64,000 nt of DNA from an uncultured Acetatifactor sp. (GCA_910577185.1 CAJTLR010000011.1:10650-74649), one strand, 5' to 3'; shown: positions 26,918 to 36,386, counted from the stretch's first letter. The notes: a model not told the origin generated them from the sequence alone. Numbers and translations: made by a program.

Positions 26918-27658
26918 CTAACGGCGACTTCCATCGCCAATCTCATTCGAAATGTATGTCATGGTCAGCATGCAGAATACATAGGTCTGAATTGCCCCGG
27001 AGAACAAATCAAAGTACACATGAAGCGCTGCGGGCCAGGCTGTGGCAAACCATCCCAGCAGCCCGTAAAGCAATGCCATCATGGCCGTTCCCGATAAAAC
27101 GTTTGCAAACAAACGCAATGACAAGGAAATCGGCACCGCAACGGCACTGATCACATTAATCGGCATCCATATCGGCAGCCAGGGCGGCAACGGAGAACAA
27201 AGATCCGTCCAGATTGTCAGGGGCTTCTGGTACTTCCACTTATTATAGTGAATCATGGAAAAAGTCAAAAATGCCAGGGGCAAAGTGACACCATAATCCG
27301 CAGTGGGGGGCCTGAGTCCCAGCAGACCCGAAATATTGCTGACCAGAATAAAGATAAAAATGGTACCGATATAATTGTAAAATCTCGGCGCCGCCTGTCC
27401 CATAGAACCGCTGACCATATTATCCAGCATTTCGACAATCATTTCTACCACATTCTGGAAGCTGCCCGGCACTTCTGATGATTTTGCCATGCACCTGTTT
27501 GCAGCAATGGCAAATGCCACCAGTAACAGCATGACGATCAGAATACATACATGGGATGTGGTGATCCACACCGGATGCCCGAAAAAGGAATACTGGAACA
27601 CCCCATGGATGGTAAAGTCAACGCCCGCCTCGCCGGACAGCAAAATTCCATGTCCCAT
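26918..27658 (-). CDS. atpB: ATP synthase a subunit
   Basis: 246 residues with about five to six membrane helices, providing the ion half-channels. The C-terminal helix carries the essential Arg region SLSLRLFANVLSGTAMM, and PINVISAVAVPISLSL is typical. I start at the ATG 27658 (MGHGILLSGEAGVDF) with GAGGTGA 5 bases upstream; the frame is open 19 codons further, but that N-terminus is unlike the family. Confidence 0.95.
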   Translation of the reverse strand: MGHGILLSGEAGVDFTIHGVFQYSFFGHPVWITTSHVCILIVMLLLVAFAIAANRCMAKSSEVPGSFQNVVEMIVEMLDNMVSGSMGQAAPRFYNYIGTIFIFILVSNISGLLGLRPPTADYGVTLPLAFLTFSMIHYNKWKYQKPLTIWTDLCSPLPPWLPIWMPINVISAVAVPISLSLRLFANVLSGTAMMALLYGLLGWFATAWPAALHVYFDLFSGAIQTYVFCMLTMTYISNEIGDGSRR

Positions 27659-27729
27659 ACTCTCACCTCTCTTTCTTAAAGAATTTTGTAAAGCTGATAT
27701 GTCCCCAAACAGCAATCATCTGTTGCAAA

Positions 27730-28200
27730 TCACTGCTCGGCCGGGATTTCTCCCTCTTGTGCCGCAGGCTCCTCCACCGGCTCCGGAACCGGATCCGTCT
27801 CCCCAAACAGCCTGTTGCACAATTTATGAGTAATCGGCTGAAGATATGCCGTTACTTTCAGACTCATGTATCCCAGAAAAAAAATCAGCGGGTTCATTGC
27901 TTCCGTCATGGAAATGACAATCAGGACCACTGCCACAACCGCATACCGGAACAAATATCCCCTGGTCACGATTCCCGCCGCTTCCCCGCCGCACAGAAGC
28001 GCCCTGTCCAGGGTCCGGCACATATGGATACTGCCTGCAAAAGCAAATGCAACCCCGAACCAGAGACTGACAGAATAAATCCCTTTCTCCCGGACAGCCA
28101 GAATTCCTGCCAGCTGGCAGAGAGCACCGAAAAACACCATTCCCACATGCATTTCCAGAAGTGTCCTGTTTTTCTTTCTCAATGCTTCAATTATCTTCAT
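27730..28200 (-). CDS. atpI: AtpI-like ATP synthase accessory membrane protein
   Basis: 156 residues with four hydrophobic segments and an acidic Pro/Glu-rich C-terminal tail (PVPEPVEEPAAQEGE). Position between the AtpZ-like gene and atpB, plus topology, matches the subunit I family (AtpI helps c-ring assembly and, with AtpZ, divalent-cation transport). Sequence identity to AtpI is weak by eye. The ATG at 28200 lies within the end of the upstream gene (14-base overlap). Upstream in-frame codons belong to that gene's region and are rejected. Confidence 0.75.
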   Translation of the reverse strand: MKIIEALRKKNRTLLEMHVGMVFFGALCQLAGILAVREKGIYSVSLWFGVAFAFAGSIHMCRTLDRALLCGGEAAGIVTRGYLFRYAVVAVVLIVISMTEAMNPLIFFLGYMSLKVTAYLQPITHKLCNRLFGETDPVPEPVEEPAAQEGEIPAEQ

Positions 28201-28453
28201 CAGAAAATCCCTGCTCCTTGTCCTGCGATTCCCCGCCGGTAATCCGTCTCGCCATGCGGTAAATGTTCTGGCCTCCCGCAACTGCCCCCGCCAGGAAAAA
28301 AACAATGGTAAGCCAGGATGTCCCCAACTTTCTGTCCAGCCAGATTCCCAGCGCGGACATGATACCTATGGGTACTATCATATTCAGGCCGAATTGCGTG
28401 ACCATGGCAAGTGACTGGTACACTACCCGGTTTTCATTTTTACGCCGCTTCAT
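28187..28453 (-). CDS. atpZ: AtpZ/AtpI family protein, first gene of the atp operon
   Basis: 88 residues: a basic N-terminus (MKRRKNENRVVYQSLAMVTQ), two membrane helices (LNMIVPIGIMSALGIWLD and LTIVFFLAGAVAGGQNIYRM) and an acidic tail, the layout of the AtpZ/AtpI family (Mg2+/Ca2+ uptake or assembly role). AGGTGGG stands 6 bases before the ATG at 28453. Confidence 0.85.
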   Translation of the reverse strand: MKRRKNENRVVYQSLAMVTQFGLNMIVPIGIMSALGIWLDRKLGTSWLTIVFFLAGAVAGGQNIYRMARRITGGESQDKEQGFSDEDN

Positions 28454-28509
28454 AAAATCCCACCTGCCCTGCAATTTCCAAAAACAGCACACTTATCGCA
28501 CCACACCAT

Positions 28510-28538
28510 ATTATACCTATTTTTATTGAAATTGTCTA
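28510..28538 (-). promoter_or_regulatory. Sigma-A promoter of the atp operon
   Basis: On the minus strand: TAGACA (28533-28538), 17 bases, TATAAT (28510-28515). It lies about 57 bases upstream of atpZ, the first gene of the operon. Confidence 0.85.
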
Positions 28539-28627
28539 GTGTGCTGACACATTTACTTTCAGATAAATGACGCAGAATGGATTTTCAGGCTGCAAGGCGG
28601 CATTATACATGATTTATGACAAATCTA

Positions 28628-28656
28628 TTGACTAAGCTCCGTAGGAGATGTATTAT
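28628..28656 (+). promoter_or_regulatory. Sigma-A promoter of the DUF402 gene
   Basis: TTGACT (28628-28633), 17 bases, TATTAT (28651-28656), 29 bases before the ATG at 28685. The same hexamer pair precedes mecA. Confidence 0.75.
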
Positions 28657-28684
28657 TTTAAGAGCGAATGGAAAGGAGTTTCTT

Positions 28685-29164
28685 ATGAATATTTCCAAAA
28701 TTTACCGGAAACGCATCATTCCTGCCGAATGCATCCTTCTGAAGGACGATATCATTCTTACGCAGAATGAGGAAGTCATTATCACCCAGTGGAATACCCT
28801 GCACCCGAAAACGGAATTTTCCCGGGGCTGCTCCTGCTTTTTCCTGCAGGAAGGTATCAAGGTAAGTAAAATTTACCGCCGTGACGACACGCTTCTGCAC
28901 TGGTACTGTGATATTGTGGAATATTCTTTTGACCCCGCAGACAGCGCAATGACCGTCACGGATCTGCTGGCAGATGTGGTCGTGTCCCCGGAAGGCCAGG
29001 CGAAAGTGATGGATCTGGACGAACTTGCGGAAGCCCTGGAGCGGAATCTGATCACAAAAGAGCAGATGATCTCCTGCCTGCGCAGTCTGAATCATCTGCT
29101 CTCCCTGATATACCGTGATAAATTTGACCGGCTACAGAGCTATCTGGACAGCATCGGCCTGTAA
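28685..29164 (+). CDS. DUF402 domain protein
   Basis: 159 residues. The central beta-rich block (LLHWYCDIVEYSF, then VTDLLADVVVSPEGQAKVMD) and the helical tail with DLDELAEALE match the DUF402 family. Characterised relatives are nucleotide phosphatases or FomD-type hydrolases acting on phosphate esters with divalent metal. The substrate here is unknown. The ATG at 28685 has AAAGGAG 7 bases upstream and its own promoter. Monocistronic, diverging from the atp operon. Confidence 0.85.
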   Translation: MNISKIYRKRIIPAECILLKDDIILTQNEEVIITQWNTLHPKTEFSRGCSCFFLQEGIKVSKIYRRDDTLLHWYCDIVEYSFDPADSAMTVTDLLADVVVSPEGQAKVMDLDELAEALERNLITKEQMISCLRSLNHLLSLIYRDKFDRLQSYLDSIGL

Positions 29165-29175
29165 GTACGGCTGCA

Positions 29176-29210
29176 GAAGGATACTTCCGGCATGGCTGCC
29201 GGTGTATCCT
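29176..29210. terminator. Bidirectional hairpin between DUF402 gene and sleB-like gene
   Basis: The stem AAGGATAC/GTATCCTT (29176-29183 with 29203-29210) encloses a second stem CCGGC/GCCGG. There is no long T-run on either side. It lies between converging genes and probably ends both transcripts. Confidence 0.6.
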
Positions 29211-29234
29211 TACCCTCATCGGACAAGGATCACA

Positions 29235-30413
29235 TCAGTAAAAAACATGTCCCCCGATATTGATACCGCTTAAGCCTTCTATGGGCGTCCTGAAAAACAC
29301 ACAGTTTCCCACATTGGTAACCCCCGACATGGCTTCGTCCGCCGCCCTGTAGCAGTTGTTTGTGGCTTTGTCCGCCGCCAGTGCAAGTTCCAGCCGTCCG
29401 CTTGCCACAGGAGAAAACTGTCCGCTCTGATAAATCACCCCTGCCACCGTATCCGGAAACTTTGAACTGAGCACCCGGTTGATGACTACGCTGCCAACTG
29501 CCACCTGGCCCTCGTATGGTTCCCCGCCGGCTTCACAGTAAATCAGGTTTGCCAGAAGTTTTCTGTCTCCCTCCGAAAAACTCACTTCTGAAATATTGCG
29601 CCAGACGCCGTTGGCGGCAGCCTGGGACAAAGCGATTTCTTCCGCAAGTTTCTTTTCCAGGTACTCCAGATCCTCTTCCTTCTTTTTGATCTCTGCCTCA
29701 TATTCCATGGCTTTCTTTTCGGCACTGGATATCTGGTTTGCATATTTATTGATGGACGTGGATGTCTGGCTGATCATGTCAGAAACCTTATCCCGCTCCG
29801 CTTCCGCCTTGTCCTGCAGCTCTCCCAGTTCGATTTTCTCCTGCTGCAGCCTTGCCTCGTGCTCCTGGATCAGCATTCTGTTTTCTTTGTATTCCTGCAG
29901 CATTCTCTGGTCGTAGGCCACCACTTTTTCAATCCGGTCCGCCATATTCAAAAGCTCCGAAAAACTGCCCGCCGTGAGCAATGTCCCCAGATAGCTGTCC
30001 TCCTGCCTTTCATACATACAGCGGACCATGGCTACCATATTGGCATACTGCCACTCCTCAGTCTCTATGGCCTCTTCCAGCGCTTCCTGGGTGTCCGTGA
30101 TTTCCTGCTCCTTCTCCCTGATCTGCCGTTCCAGTTCCTCCAGGCCGGCCACCACCGTCTCCAGCTGGCCTTTCAGATAGTCCAGCTCCTTTTCCAGAGT
30201 ATCACGCTTCCCCTCCAGATTTCCCAGATTATCATTGGTTTCATCCAGTTTATCCTGAAGATTTTCTTTCTCTTTCTGCGTCCGGTCCAGCTTCTCCCGG
30301 GTTTTGGAAGTAGCGGATACCACCGGCTGGCCTGCCATGGGTTCCAGCAGGCACACCGAAAGTACAAATAACAGCAGGAATGCTGTTTTTTTCCAGATTT
30401 TCAAAGCATACAC
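29235..30413 (-). CDS. Secreted coiled-coil cell-wall hydrolase (SleB/Hydrolase_2 domain)
   Basis: 392 residues. Signal peptide (WKKTAFLLLFVLSVCLL, about 7-24), a long PcsB-like coiled coil (about 38-270, heptads of Leu/Glu/Lys) and a C-terminal SleB-type hydrolase domain (about 280-392: DRKLLANLIYCEAGGEPYEG with the catalytic Glu, QVAVGSVVINRVL, QFSPVASG). SleB domains are lytic transglycosylases that cut peptidoglycan, in spores the cortex. The coiled coil suggests regulation by a membrane partner, as with FtsEX-PcsB, rather than a pure germination enzyme. Confidence 0.9.
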   Translation of the reverse strand: MYALKIWKKTAFLLLFVLSVCLLEPMAGQPVVSATSKTREKLDRTQKEKENLQDKLDETNDNLGNLEGKRDTLEKELDYLKGQLETVVAGLEELERQIREKEQEITDTQEALEEAIETEEWQYANMVAMVRCMYERQEDSYLGTLLTAGSFSELLNMADRIEKVVAYDQRMLQEYKENRMLIQEHEARLQQEKIELGELQDKAEAERDKVSDMISQTSTSINKYANQISSAEKKAMEYEAEIKKKEEDLEYLEKKLAEEIALSQAAANGVWRNISEVSFSEGDRKLLANLIYCEAGGEPYEGQVAVGSVVINRVLSSKFPDTVAGVIYQSGQFSPVASGRLELALAADKATNNCYRAADEAMSGVTNVGNCVFFRTPIEGLSGINIGGHVFY

Positions 30414-30527
30414 CGCCTTTCACAGTGTAAATAATCAATAAATAATCAGATTTCACAGGCCTGAGTACCTGCCTGTTTCCGGGGGAAGGGTATCCGGCGT
30501 CCGGCCGGAAAGCCGTATATTTCCCCG

Positions 30528-31157
30528 TTATTTTGTGCCGAAAATACGGTCTCCCGCATCTCCCAGGCCGGGAACGATATAGCCGTGATCATTTAATTTC
30601 TCGTCCAGCGCACCCACATAAATATCCACATCCGGGTGCTCCCTGTGCATGGCCTCAATTCCCTCCGGCGCGGCTATGATGCACATAAACCGGATGTTCC
30701 TGCATCCCTTTTCCTTGAGCATACGTATGGCCGCCACGGAGGAACCGCCTGTAGCCAGCATGGGATCCACCACAAATACCTCCCGCTCCGCGCAGTCTGC
30801 GGGAAGCTTACAGTAGTACTCCACAGGCATTAATGTTTCAGGATCCCTGTAGAGACCGATATGCCCCACCTTTGCCGCAGGAATCAAAGTGAGCATGCCA
30901 TCCACCATCCCCAGCCCCGCCCGGAGGATCGGAACAATGGCCATCTTTTTGCCCTGCAGTTCTTTTGCCATGGTCTTGCAGATAGGCGTTTCTATTTCCA
31001 CATCACCCAGTTTCAGTTCCCTGGTCGCCTCATAACAGATCAGCATGGCGATCTCGCTTATGGTCTGGCGGAAATCCTTTGTACCGGTATCCTTTCTGCG
31101 AATCAGGCCAATCTTGTGCTGAATTAACGGATGATCCATAATCATTGTGTTTGCCAT
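30528..31157 (-). CDS. upp: Uracil phosphoribosyltransferase
   Basis: 209 residues. Converts uracil + PRPP to UMP in pyrimidine salvage. The PRPP loop VVDPMLATGGSSVAAI (near 130), the PILRAGLGMVDGML block (near 75) and the uracil-binding C-terminus YIVPGLGDAGDRIFGT are all intact. It lies in a same-strand series with rpiB. GGAGGAGC precedes the ATG. Confidence 0.98.
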   Translation of the reverse strand: MANTMIMDHPLIQHKIGLIRRKDTGTKDFRQTISEIAMLICYEATRELKLGDVEIETPICKTMAKELQGKKMAIVPILRAGLGMVDGMLTLIPAAKVGHIGLYRDPETLMPVEYYCKLPADCAEREVFVVDPMLATGGSSVAAIRMLKEKGCRNIRFMCIIAAPEGIEAMHREHPDVDIYVGALDEKLNDHGYIVPGLGDAGDRIFGTK

Positions 31158-31247
31158 ATTGCTCCTCCTAGTATTTTTACGGCAAAAGTCTGCCTTCTAT
31201 TGTATCCGCCGGCAGTATACCGGCTCAGGACATTCCTTTCAAATATT

Positions 31248-31679
31248 TTACTGGTTTTCTATCAGGCCGATTCTTCTGAGATGACGTTCCTCACCGGAAA
31301 AGTCCGTGTTCAGAAATGTGTCCACAATCTCCAGCGCCAGGTTTTCACCCACAATGCCGCCCCCCAGAGCCAGCATATTGGCATTATTGTGCAGTCTCGT
31401 CAGTCTGGCGGAAAGGCTGTCCGCACACACTGCACAGCGGATTCCGGGAATCTTGTTGGCCGTTATGCTGATACCGATTCCGGTGGTACAGATGACAATC
31501 CCCTTTTCACAGCTTCCCCCTGCCACGGCTTCTGCCACGGCACGGCCATACACCGGGTAATCACAGCTTCCCTCATTATAACATCCCTTATCCTCAAACG
31601 GAATATTTTTTTCCCGCAGATACCGGATTACACTCTGTTTCAGCGCATATCCCCCATGGTCGCTTCCAATGGCTATCAT
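31248..31679 (-). CDS. rpiB: Ribose-5-phosphate isomerase B
   Basis: 143 residues. Interconverts ribose-5-P and ribulose-5-P. MIAIGSDHGGYALKQSVIRY, CTTGIGISITANKIPGIRCA (with the active-site Cys) and HNNANMLALGGGIVG are the RpiB/LacAB signatures. Supplying ribose-5-P fits with the neighbouring upp and the PRPP synthetase elsewhere in the window. Confidence 0.97.
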   Translation of the reverse strand: MIAIGSDHGGYALKQSVIRYLREKNIPFEDKGCYNEGSCDYPVYGRAVAEAVAGGSCEKGIVICTTGIGISITANKIPGIRCAVCADSLSARLTRLHNNANMLALGGGIVGENLALEIVDTFLNTDFSGEERHLRRIGLIENQ

Positions 31680-31711
31680 TTTTGTCCTCCCTTCCTCTCC
31701 TACAGTTCTGC

Positions 31712-32776
31712 CTATACCCTGACAACCCTGTGCCCCGCCGCCTTCAGCAGCCGGTTCATGATGGCCTGTCCCAGTCCCTGGTCAGAAAATCCTTCCGAAT
31801 ATATTTTAGTCACTTTCTCATCATCAAATTCCCGCAAAACCGCAAACAGATTCCTGGCAATATTCTCTTCGTTTTCGCGGCTTCCTATACATTTTACCAC
31901 ATCTGCACGGTATTGTACAAGTAATTCCTTTGTGCCAAGCACACCTGTTTTCTCTCCCGCAGCCTTGTCTGCCCCTGCCTGCCTGTTGATGTAAGAAACC
32001 ACCGCTCCGGGTTCCCCCTCCACAATCACCAGCTGCCCCGCAGGCGCATAATGCCTGTACTTCATTCCCGGCGCTTTCGGAGCCTGTCCACTGTCCGGGG
32101 ACACAATTGCCGCATCTGTGTCAACTTTTCCCAGCACCCGGTCCAGCATCTCCCGGGTAACAAAACCCGGACGCAGAATCACCGGCTTTCGTGAAGTCAG
32201 GTCCAGAATCGTGGATTCCAGGCCGATTCCGGCATCTCCCGCGTCCAGAATCATCTCAATCCTTCCGTTCATGTCTTCCGTCACATGACGGGCGGCGGTG
32301 GGGCTGGGTCTGCCGGAAATATTCGCGCTGGGTGCCGCAATATATCCTCCGCCATATGCAATCAGTTTTCTTGCCACAGGGTGCGATGGAAAACGCACCG
32401 CCACCGTATCCAGTCCTCCCGTCGTCTCGTAGGGCACGTTTTCCGCTTTGGGCAAAATCATGGTAATCGGTCCCGGCCAGAAGACATCGGCAATTATCTC
32501 CGCCTCCCGTGGAACCTCCCTCACAATCCCACGCATATCCTCAAACCGGCAGATATGAATAATCAGGGGATTATCCGACGGCCTGCCTTTCGCTGCATAT
32601 ATCTTCCGGGCAGACTCGGGATTCAGCGCATCTCCCCCCAGCCCGTACACAGTCTCCGTGGGAAACGCCACCAGTCCTCCCCCTTTTATGACCTCCCCTG
32701 CCAGCCTCAGCCCTGCCTCTTCCTCCGGGGAGAATAAACCGCTCTCCTGCCTTATCTTCAGGATTTTTGTCTCCAT
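31712..32776 (-). CDS. L-threonylcarbamoyladenylate synthase (Sua5/YwlC)
   Basis: 354 residues. Makes threonylcarbamoyl-AMP for the t6A37 tRNA modification. YrdC domain (about 15-215) with GGGLVAFPTETVYGLGGDAL, KGRPSDNPLIIHI and SANISGRPSPT, then a Sua5 C-terminal domain (about 240-354: PGMKYRHYAP linker motif). The two-domain length is that of Sua5/YwlC rather than short TsaC. Confidence 0.96.
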   Translation of the reverse strand: METKILKIRQESGLFSPEEEAGLRLAGEVIKGGGLVAFPTETVYGLGGDALNPESARKIYAAKGRPSDNPLIIHICRFEDMRGIVREVPREAEIIADVFWPGPITMILPKAENVPYETTGGLDTVAVRFPSHPVARKLIAYGGGYIAAPSANISGRPSPTAARHVTEDMNGRIEMILDAGDAGIGLESTILDLTSRKPVILRPGFVTREMLDRVLGKVDTDAAIVSPDSGQAPKAPGMKYRHYAPAGQLVIVEGEPGAVVSYINRQAGADKAAGEKTGVLGTKELLVQYRADVVKCIGSRENEENIARNLFAVLREFDDEKVTKIYSEGFSDQGLGQAIMNRLLKAAGHRVVRV

Positions 32777-32869
32777 GTCACAATACCTTTCCGTCCGAAC
32801 CGCTTCTTCCCTGATCCGTTTCCGCGGACAGCCCTGTTTTCCGCACCCGTCTCCCGTCCGCCAATCCGG

Positions 32870-33577
32870 TTAATCCGTTTCATTCAGATAGCGCAAAATC
32901 CCTATATGTATGGCCCAGGCAATTCGCTCCTGGTATCCCGGAGAACACAGCTTTTCCGCCTCTGCGCCGTTGGACAGGAATCCGCATTCCACAATCACAA
33001 TGGGAATGCCCGTCTTTTTTAACAGATAGTAACTGTCATTTGCTTTCACCTGGCGCTTGTTTTCCGGGTCAACCCGTCCTACCAGTTCTGTCTGTATGCT
33101 CTCTGCCAGCCGCTTTCCCTGCGTGCTTCCGCTGTAATAAAACACCTGCGCCCCGTGCACATATTCCTCCGGGTAACTGTTCTGATGAATGCTGACCGTC
33201 AGAGCCGGGGCAGTCTCGTCAATCAGTGCGATGCGCCGTTTCATATCCTGGACTTTTTTATTGGGTGCATCCGCGTCATACAGACCGTCGTCCGACTCCC
33301 TGGTCATCACCACCGTGATGTCATTGGCTTCCAGAAATACTTTTACCAGTTCCGCAATCTCAAGATTAATATCCTTCTCATTTGCCCCGTTGATTCCCAC
33401 CTTACCCGGGTCATCTCCCCCATGTCCGGCATCAATAACCACACACAGCTTCTCCTGCTTTGCATCCACTGTCTCTCCCGCCACATACACGGCAGCCTCG
33501 CGCCCCACAAAAAACATGGACACCGCCAGAAGGGCTGCCATAACCAGCGACAACAGCTTATACTGAAATTCCTTCAT
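32870..33577 (-). CDS. N-acetylmuramoyl-L-alanine amidase, CwlD-like
   Basis: 235 residues with an N-terminal signal anchor (LLSLVMAALLAVSMFFVG) and an Amidase_3 domain. The zinc ligands and catalytic residues are in place: CVVIDAGHGGDDPG (His), NEKDINLEIA (Glu), VSIHQNSYP (His) and IVECGFLSN (Glu). The family cleaves MurNAc-L-Ala. CwlD makes the muramic lactam of spore cortex; the size and single domain fit CwlD, although a vegetative role is not excluded. Confidence 0.92.
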   Translation of the reverse strand: MKEFQYKLLSLVMAALLAVSMFFVGREAAVYVAGETVDAKQEKLCVVIDAGHGGDDPGKVGINGANEKDINLEIAELVKVFLEANDITVVMTRESDDGLYDADAPNKKVQDMKRRIALIDETAPALTVSIHQNSYPEEYVHGAQVFYYSGSTQGKRLAESIQTELVGRVDPENKRQVKANDSYYLLKKTGIPIVIVECGFLSNGAEAEKLCSPGYQERIAWAIHIGILRYLNETD

Positions 33578-33774
33578 TTCCTGCTTTCCTGTGCAAACCT
33601 TTTTACCATTTATATTCCCATGGATTTTCTTTCATACTACAAAAGGCTCACAGAAAACAAAGTCTGTACTCCCTCCCTCTGCCGGTTCCTCCACAAAAGA
33701 CCGCCGGCACGCGGCATTCATCCCTGCGGCGCGGTCCTGCAGCCAGGGCGGGTCCGGCTCACTGTCCCCGGATC

Positions 33775-35481
33775 TCAGGAATTCTTATAAGCTTCCACCA
33801 GTTCCCAGGCTTCCCGGGTGCCGTACCCCAGTCTCCACACGGCTACCCCGCCCAGATTTTTAACGCTCATTACACTCAGCTTCACGCTGATGGACTCCGC
33901 GTCCTCCACCCAGATCTGGTACTTGGCAGAACCGCTCTCCCATTCCGCATAATTCTGGCATGTGGTCTCGTCCCATTCCGGCACAATGTTCATCCGGTCC
34001 AGATAGTCCTTCACATTATTTAATGTAATATACTGGTCTGTCACGCTTGTGCCTTCCGTCTTCCACAGGATGGTGTAGAAAGGCAGCGCATTTACGACTT
34101 TTTCGGCCGGTACCTGCTCCAGGGTACTGTCCAGTCCGTTGGACACATATTCAATGCTTGCCACACTCCCCGGATCCCCGCTGCCATGCCAGTGCTCGTC
34201 ATAGCCCATAATAATCACGTAATCGGCCACCAGGCCCTGAATGTCCAGCCTGTAAAAATTGTTGAAATGGAACGGCACATAATTGTCCACGGACAAAACC
34301 AGCCCGCTGCTTCTGCAAAGTACGGAAAGCTCTTTCAGAAACTGGACATAGTGCACCCCACAGTCCTCCGTCAGCCCCTCAAAGTCAATATTGACACCGT
34401 CCAGTCCCATTTCCACGGAAGTATCCACAATCTTCTGCGCCAGAAGCTGTCTCTTCCCCGTGGAAGAAAGCACCGCATAGCTGCTCACATCCGTTCCGGT
34501 CTCATTCTTATAGTTAAAATTGTCCCACACTCCCCATACCTGCAGACCGGCCCCATGAGCCTCCTGCACATACTGGGCGCTGGCAAAAGACCTGAAATTT
34601 CCGTCATTGTCCGTCAGGCTGAACCACGTGGGCGCAATCACATTGATCCCCTTTCCCTCTGCCAGCATTTCGGAGAGGGTGGCATTTCCGCCTTCTCCCC
34701 CGATGGCATGGAACCCGATGCTCACCTTCCCCGGCATGGAAATAGAAGTGTATTCTTCCGGCACATAATCCGTGACAGGCATCTGCGTCTCGGTGCCGGG
34801 ATTTTCAAGGCGCTTGTTCTCCACATACCCAATGATGGCGTCCGAAGTCTTCACCTTGCTCCAGGTCTCCATCTCCTCCAGCACTTCCACGGTTTCGCCC
34901 TCTTCCATTTCCCTCAGAATCGGGCTTTTGATGCCTCCCAGCAGACGTATCTGCGTGTCTTTTGCAATGTCAAGGGTCTGCCTTTCCCCCCACTGGGTAT
35001 ATACCTGCAGATGTCTGTCAAACAGGGAGTAGGAATAATTTGTAAACTGCCTTACATAATCCGCCGCCACATAGACCTTGTCTCCCTGGGTATAACAGAT
35101 TGTGTATTCTACCGGGTGCATGCCCGTCCGGTCAGAATATTGTTTTTCGTCAAACAAGACCGAAGCCGTATCGTTTGCCGTCGTATAAAGCAGTTTCTTC
35201 TCTGCCATATCCGCATAAAATCCTTCATTCAGATACGCATGTATTGTATCCAGGTCAAAATAAACCGCTTCATCCCTCAGCACCGCTTTTTCCGTCATCC
35301 AGTCATCCTGGAGCAGAATGGCCAGTTCTCCCTCCTGTACGCCATAATATTCATTCAGATCTGCCTGTTCCTTACTGTAAGTGTACTTGTCCAGTATCCG
35401 TCTCCCGAATCCCACAACGCCCACCAAAACAATCAGTACCAATGCCACGATTACCGGTATTATTTTTTTCTTCATCTTCAC
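33775..35481 (-). CDS. Membrane-anchored glycoside hydrolase family 18 protein with SH3 domain
   Basis: 568 residues. N-terminal signal anchor (IIPVIVALVLIVLVGVVGFG), a linker region with copper-amine-oxidase-like strands (about 60-180), an SH3b-like segment (REMEEGETVEVLEEMETWSK, about 205-225) and a GH18 barrel (about 250-568). The catalytic motif DGVNIDFE with its terminal Glu is near 360, and VIIMGYDEHWHGS follows. GH18 enzymes of this build (YdhD/YaaH/SleL type) act on peptidoglycan or spore cortex. The start is a GTG at 35481 with AAAGGTC about 6 bases upstream. Confidence 0.9.
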   Translation of the reverse strand: MKMKKKIIPVIVALVLIVLVGVVGFGRRILDKYTYSKEQADLNEYYGVQEGELAILLQDDWMTEKAVLRDEAVYFDLDTIHAYLNEGFYADMAEKKLLYTTANDTASVLFDEKQYSDRTGMHPVEYTICYTQGDKVYVAADYVRQFTNYSYSLFDRHLQVYTQWGERQTLDIAKDTQIRLLGGIKSPILREMEEGETVEVLEEMETWSKVKTSDAIIGYVENKRLENPGTETQMPVTDYVPEEYTSISMPGKVSIGFHAIGGEGGNATLSEMLAEGKGINVIAPTWFSLTDNDGNFRSFASAQYVQEAHGAGLQVWGVWDNFNYKNETGTDVSSYAVLSSTGKRQLLAQKIVDTSVEMGLDGVNIDFEGLTEDCGVHYVQFLKELSVLCRSSGLVLSVDNYVPFHFNNFYRLDIQGLVADYVIIMGYDEHWHGSGDPGSVASIEYVSNGLDSTLEQVPAEKVVNALPFYTILWKTEGTSVTDQYITLNNVKDYLDRMNIVPEWDETTCQNYAEWESGSAKYQIWVEDAESISVKLSVMSVKNLGGVAVWRLGYGTREAWELVEAYKNS

Positions 35482-35571
35482 ATTATGACCTTTCTTCAGA
35501 ATGTAACTGCCCTCGCCGTACAGGCAGTTACATCATAACACATTTCATTCCTCACGTCATTACTAAATTCT

Positions 35572-35628
35572 GAAAAAATACCGCCGCCTTCAGCACGAGA
35601 GGCAATCCCAATATCCCACCGGCGGCGG
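35572..35628 (-). terminator. Terminator of the 35651 gene
   Basis: The stem CCGCCGCC/GGCGGCGG (35581-35588 with 35621-35628) with a long loop is followed on the minus strand by TATTTTTTC. It separates the small gene from the GH18 gene. Confidence 0.75.
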
Positions 35629-35650
35629 AATGTATACCGGTGCCGCTTTC

Positions 35651-35887
35651 CTACCGGCGCGTCACTTTGTCAAACCGTATCTGTTCAATTACCCCGGATG
35701 CATCCAGCACATAGTCAGCCATGTAAGGACTGTTCTCCCTCACTGCCCTGGAGACGGCCTCGGCGGGAAGCACCTCACGTCCATCTACAAAAAATTCCAC
35801 ACCGCTCAGCCTCATCTGTTCCAGGCGAAGAAGCATGTGCTCCCTGACAGCATCCATATCCCCTACTTCTTTCCGTTCATCATACAA
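35651..35887 (-). CDS. Small conserved hypothetical protein, TTG start
   Basis: 78 residues, soluble, with a pattern of the form LRLSGVEFFVDGREVLPAEA then ENSPYMADYVLD and a basic C-terminus FDKVTRR. The frame is open upstream, but the TTG at 35887 has AGGAGG exactly 7 bases before it and gives a sensible protein, so I take it as the start. No domain recognised; the TYR-ASP-rich core recalls small Lachnospiraceae proteins of unknown role. It has its own terminator. Confidence 0.65.
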   Translation of the reverse strand: MYDERKEVGDMDAVREHMLLRLEQMRLSGVEFFVDGREVLPAEAVSRAVRENSPYMADYVLDASGVIEQIRFDKVTRR

Positions 35888-36357
35888 GTGAATTCCTCCT
35901 GTCCGGGCTTTCCGCACCAAAAGGCACTGATCTTGTGATGAATCAATTCCAGAAAGCCCTTGTAATAAAGTAAAGTAAATGCCTCCAGCAGTAACGGCAA
36001 TGGCAAAATTTTCCATTGCATATAAAGTTTAAATTGAATTATAATTGTGAAAATTAGTTGACATACTTATGATCAAGCAAAGCGAATATTCCAGTACAAT
36101 GCTTGTAAGACATCCTTAGACTTATGCCAGTTTTTCCCCACTGTCATATAATGTGGTATACACACTTAGAATATAAAGGATGAAGCGGAACGACTCGTTC
36201 CAAAAATCAGCTAAATCAACCTGAAGTCAAGACTGCTGCGCCTCCTTCCCCGTACAGATTACCGAAGGCACTTACACATTCAGTATAGCATGACAATAAT
36301 ATTTTGGCAAGCACAACATCCTGAATTATAAAAAATTATTAAACTCACAATCTGCTA
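35888..36357. other. Intergenic region upstream of mecA
   Basis: About 470 bases with no credible ORF on either strand. It is AT-rich, with one small dyad (GGAAC/GTTCC near 36188). I recognise no RNA family or repeat. The mecA promoter lies at its end. Confidence 0.5.
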
Positions 36358-36386
36358 TTGACTAAAAGAAGCTGAAAGTATATTAT
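36358..36386 (+). promoter_or_regulatory. Sigma-A promoter of mecA
   Basis: TTGACT (36358-36363), 17 bases, TATTAT (36381-36386), with transcription expected about 50 bases before the mecA ATG. Confidence 0.75.

Noticed and set aside
36058..36300. Riboswitch or small RNA gene upstream of mecA
   Set aside because: Only one small dyad and a TTGACA without a matching -10 were seen; no known riboswitch core could be traced.
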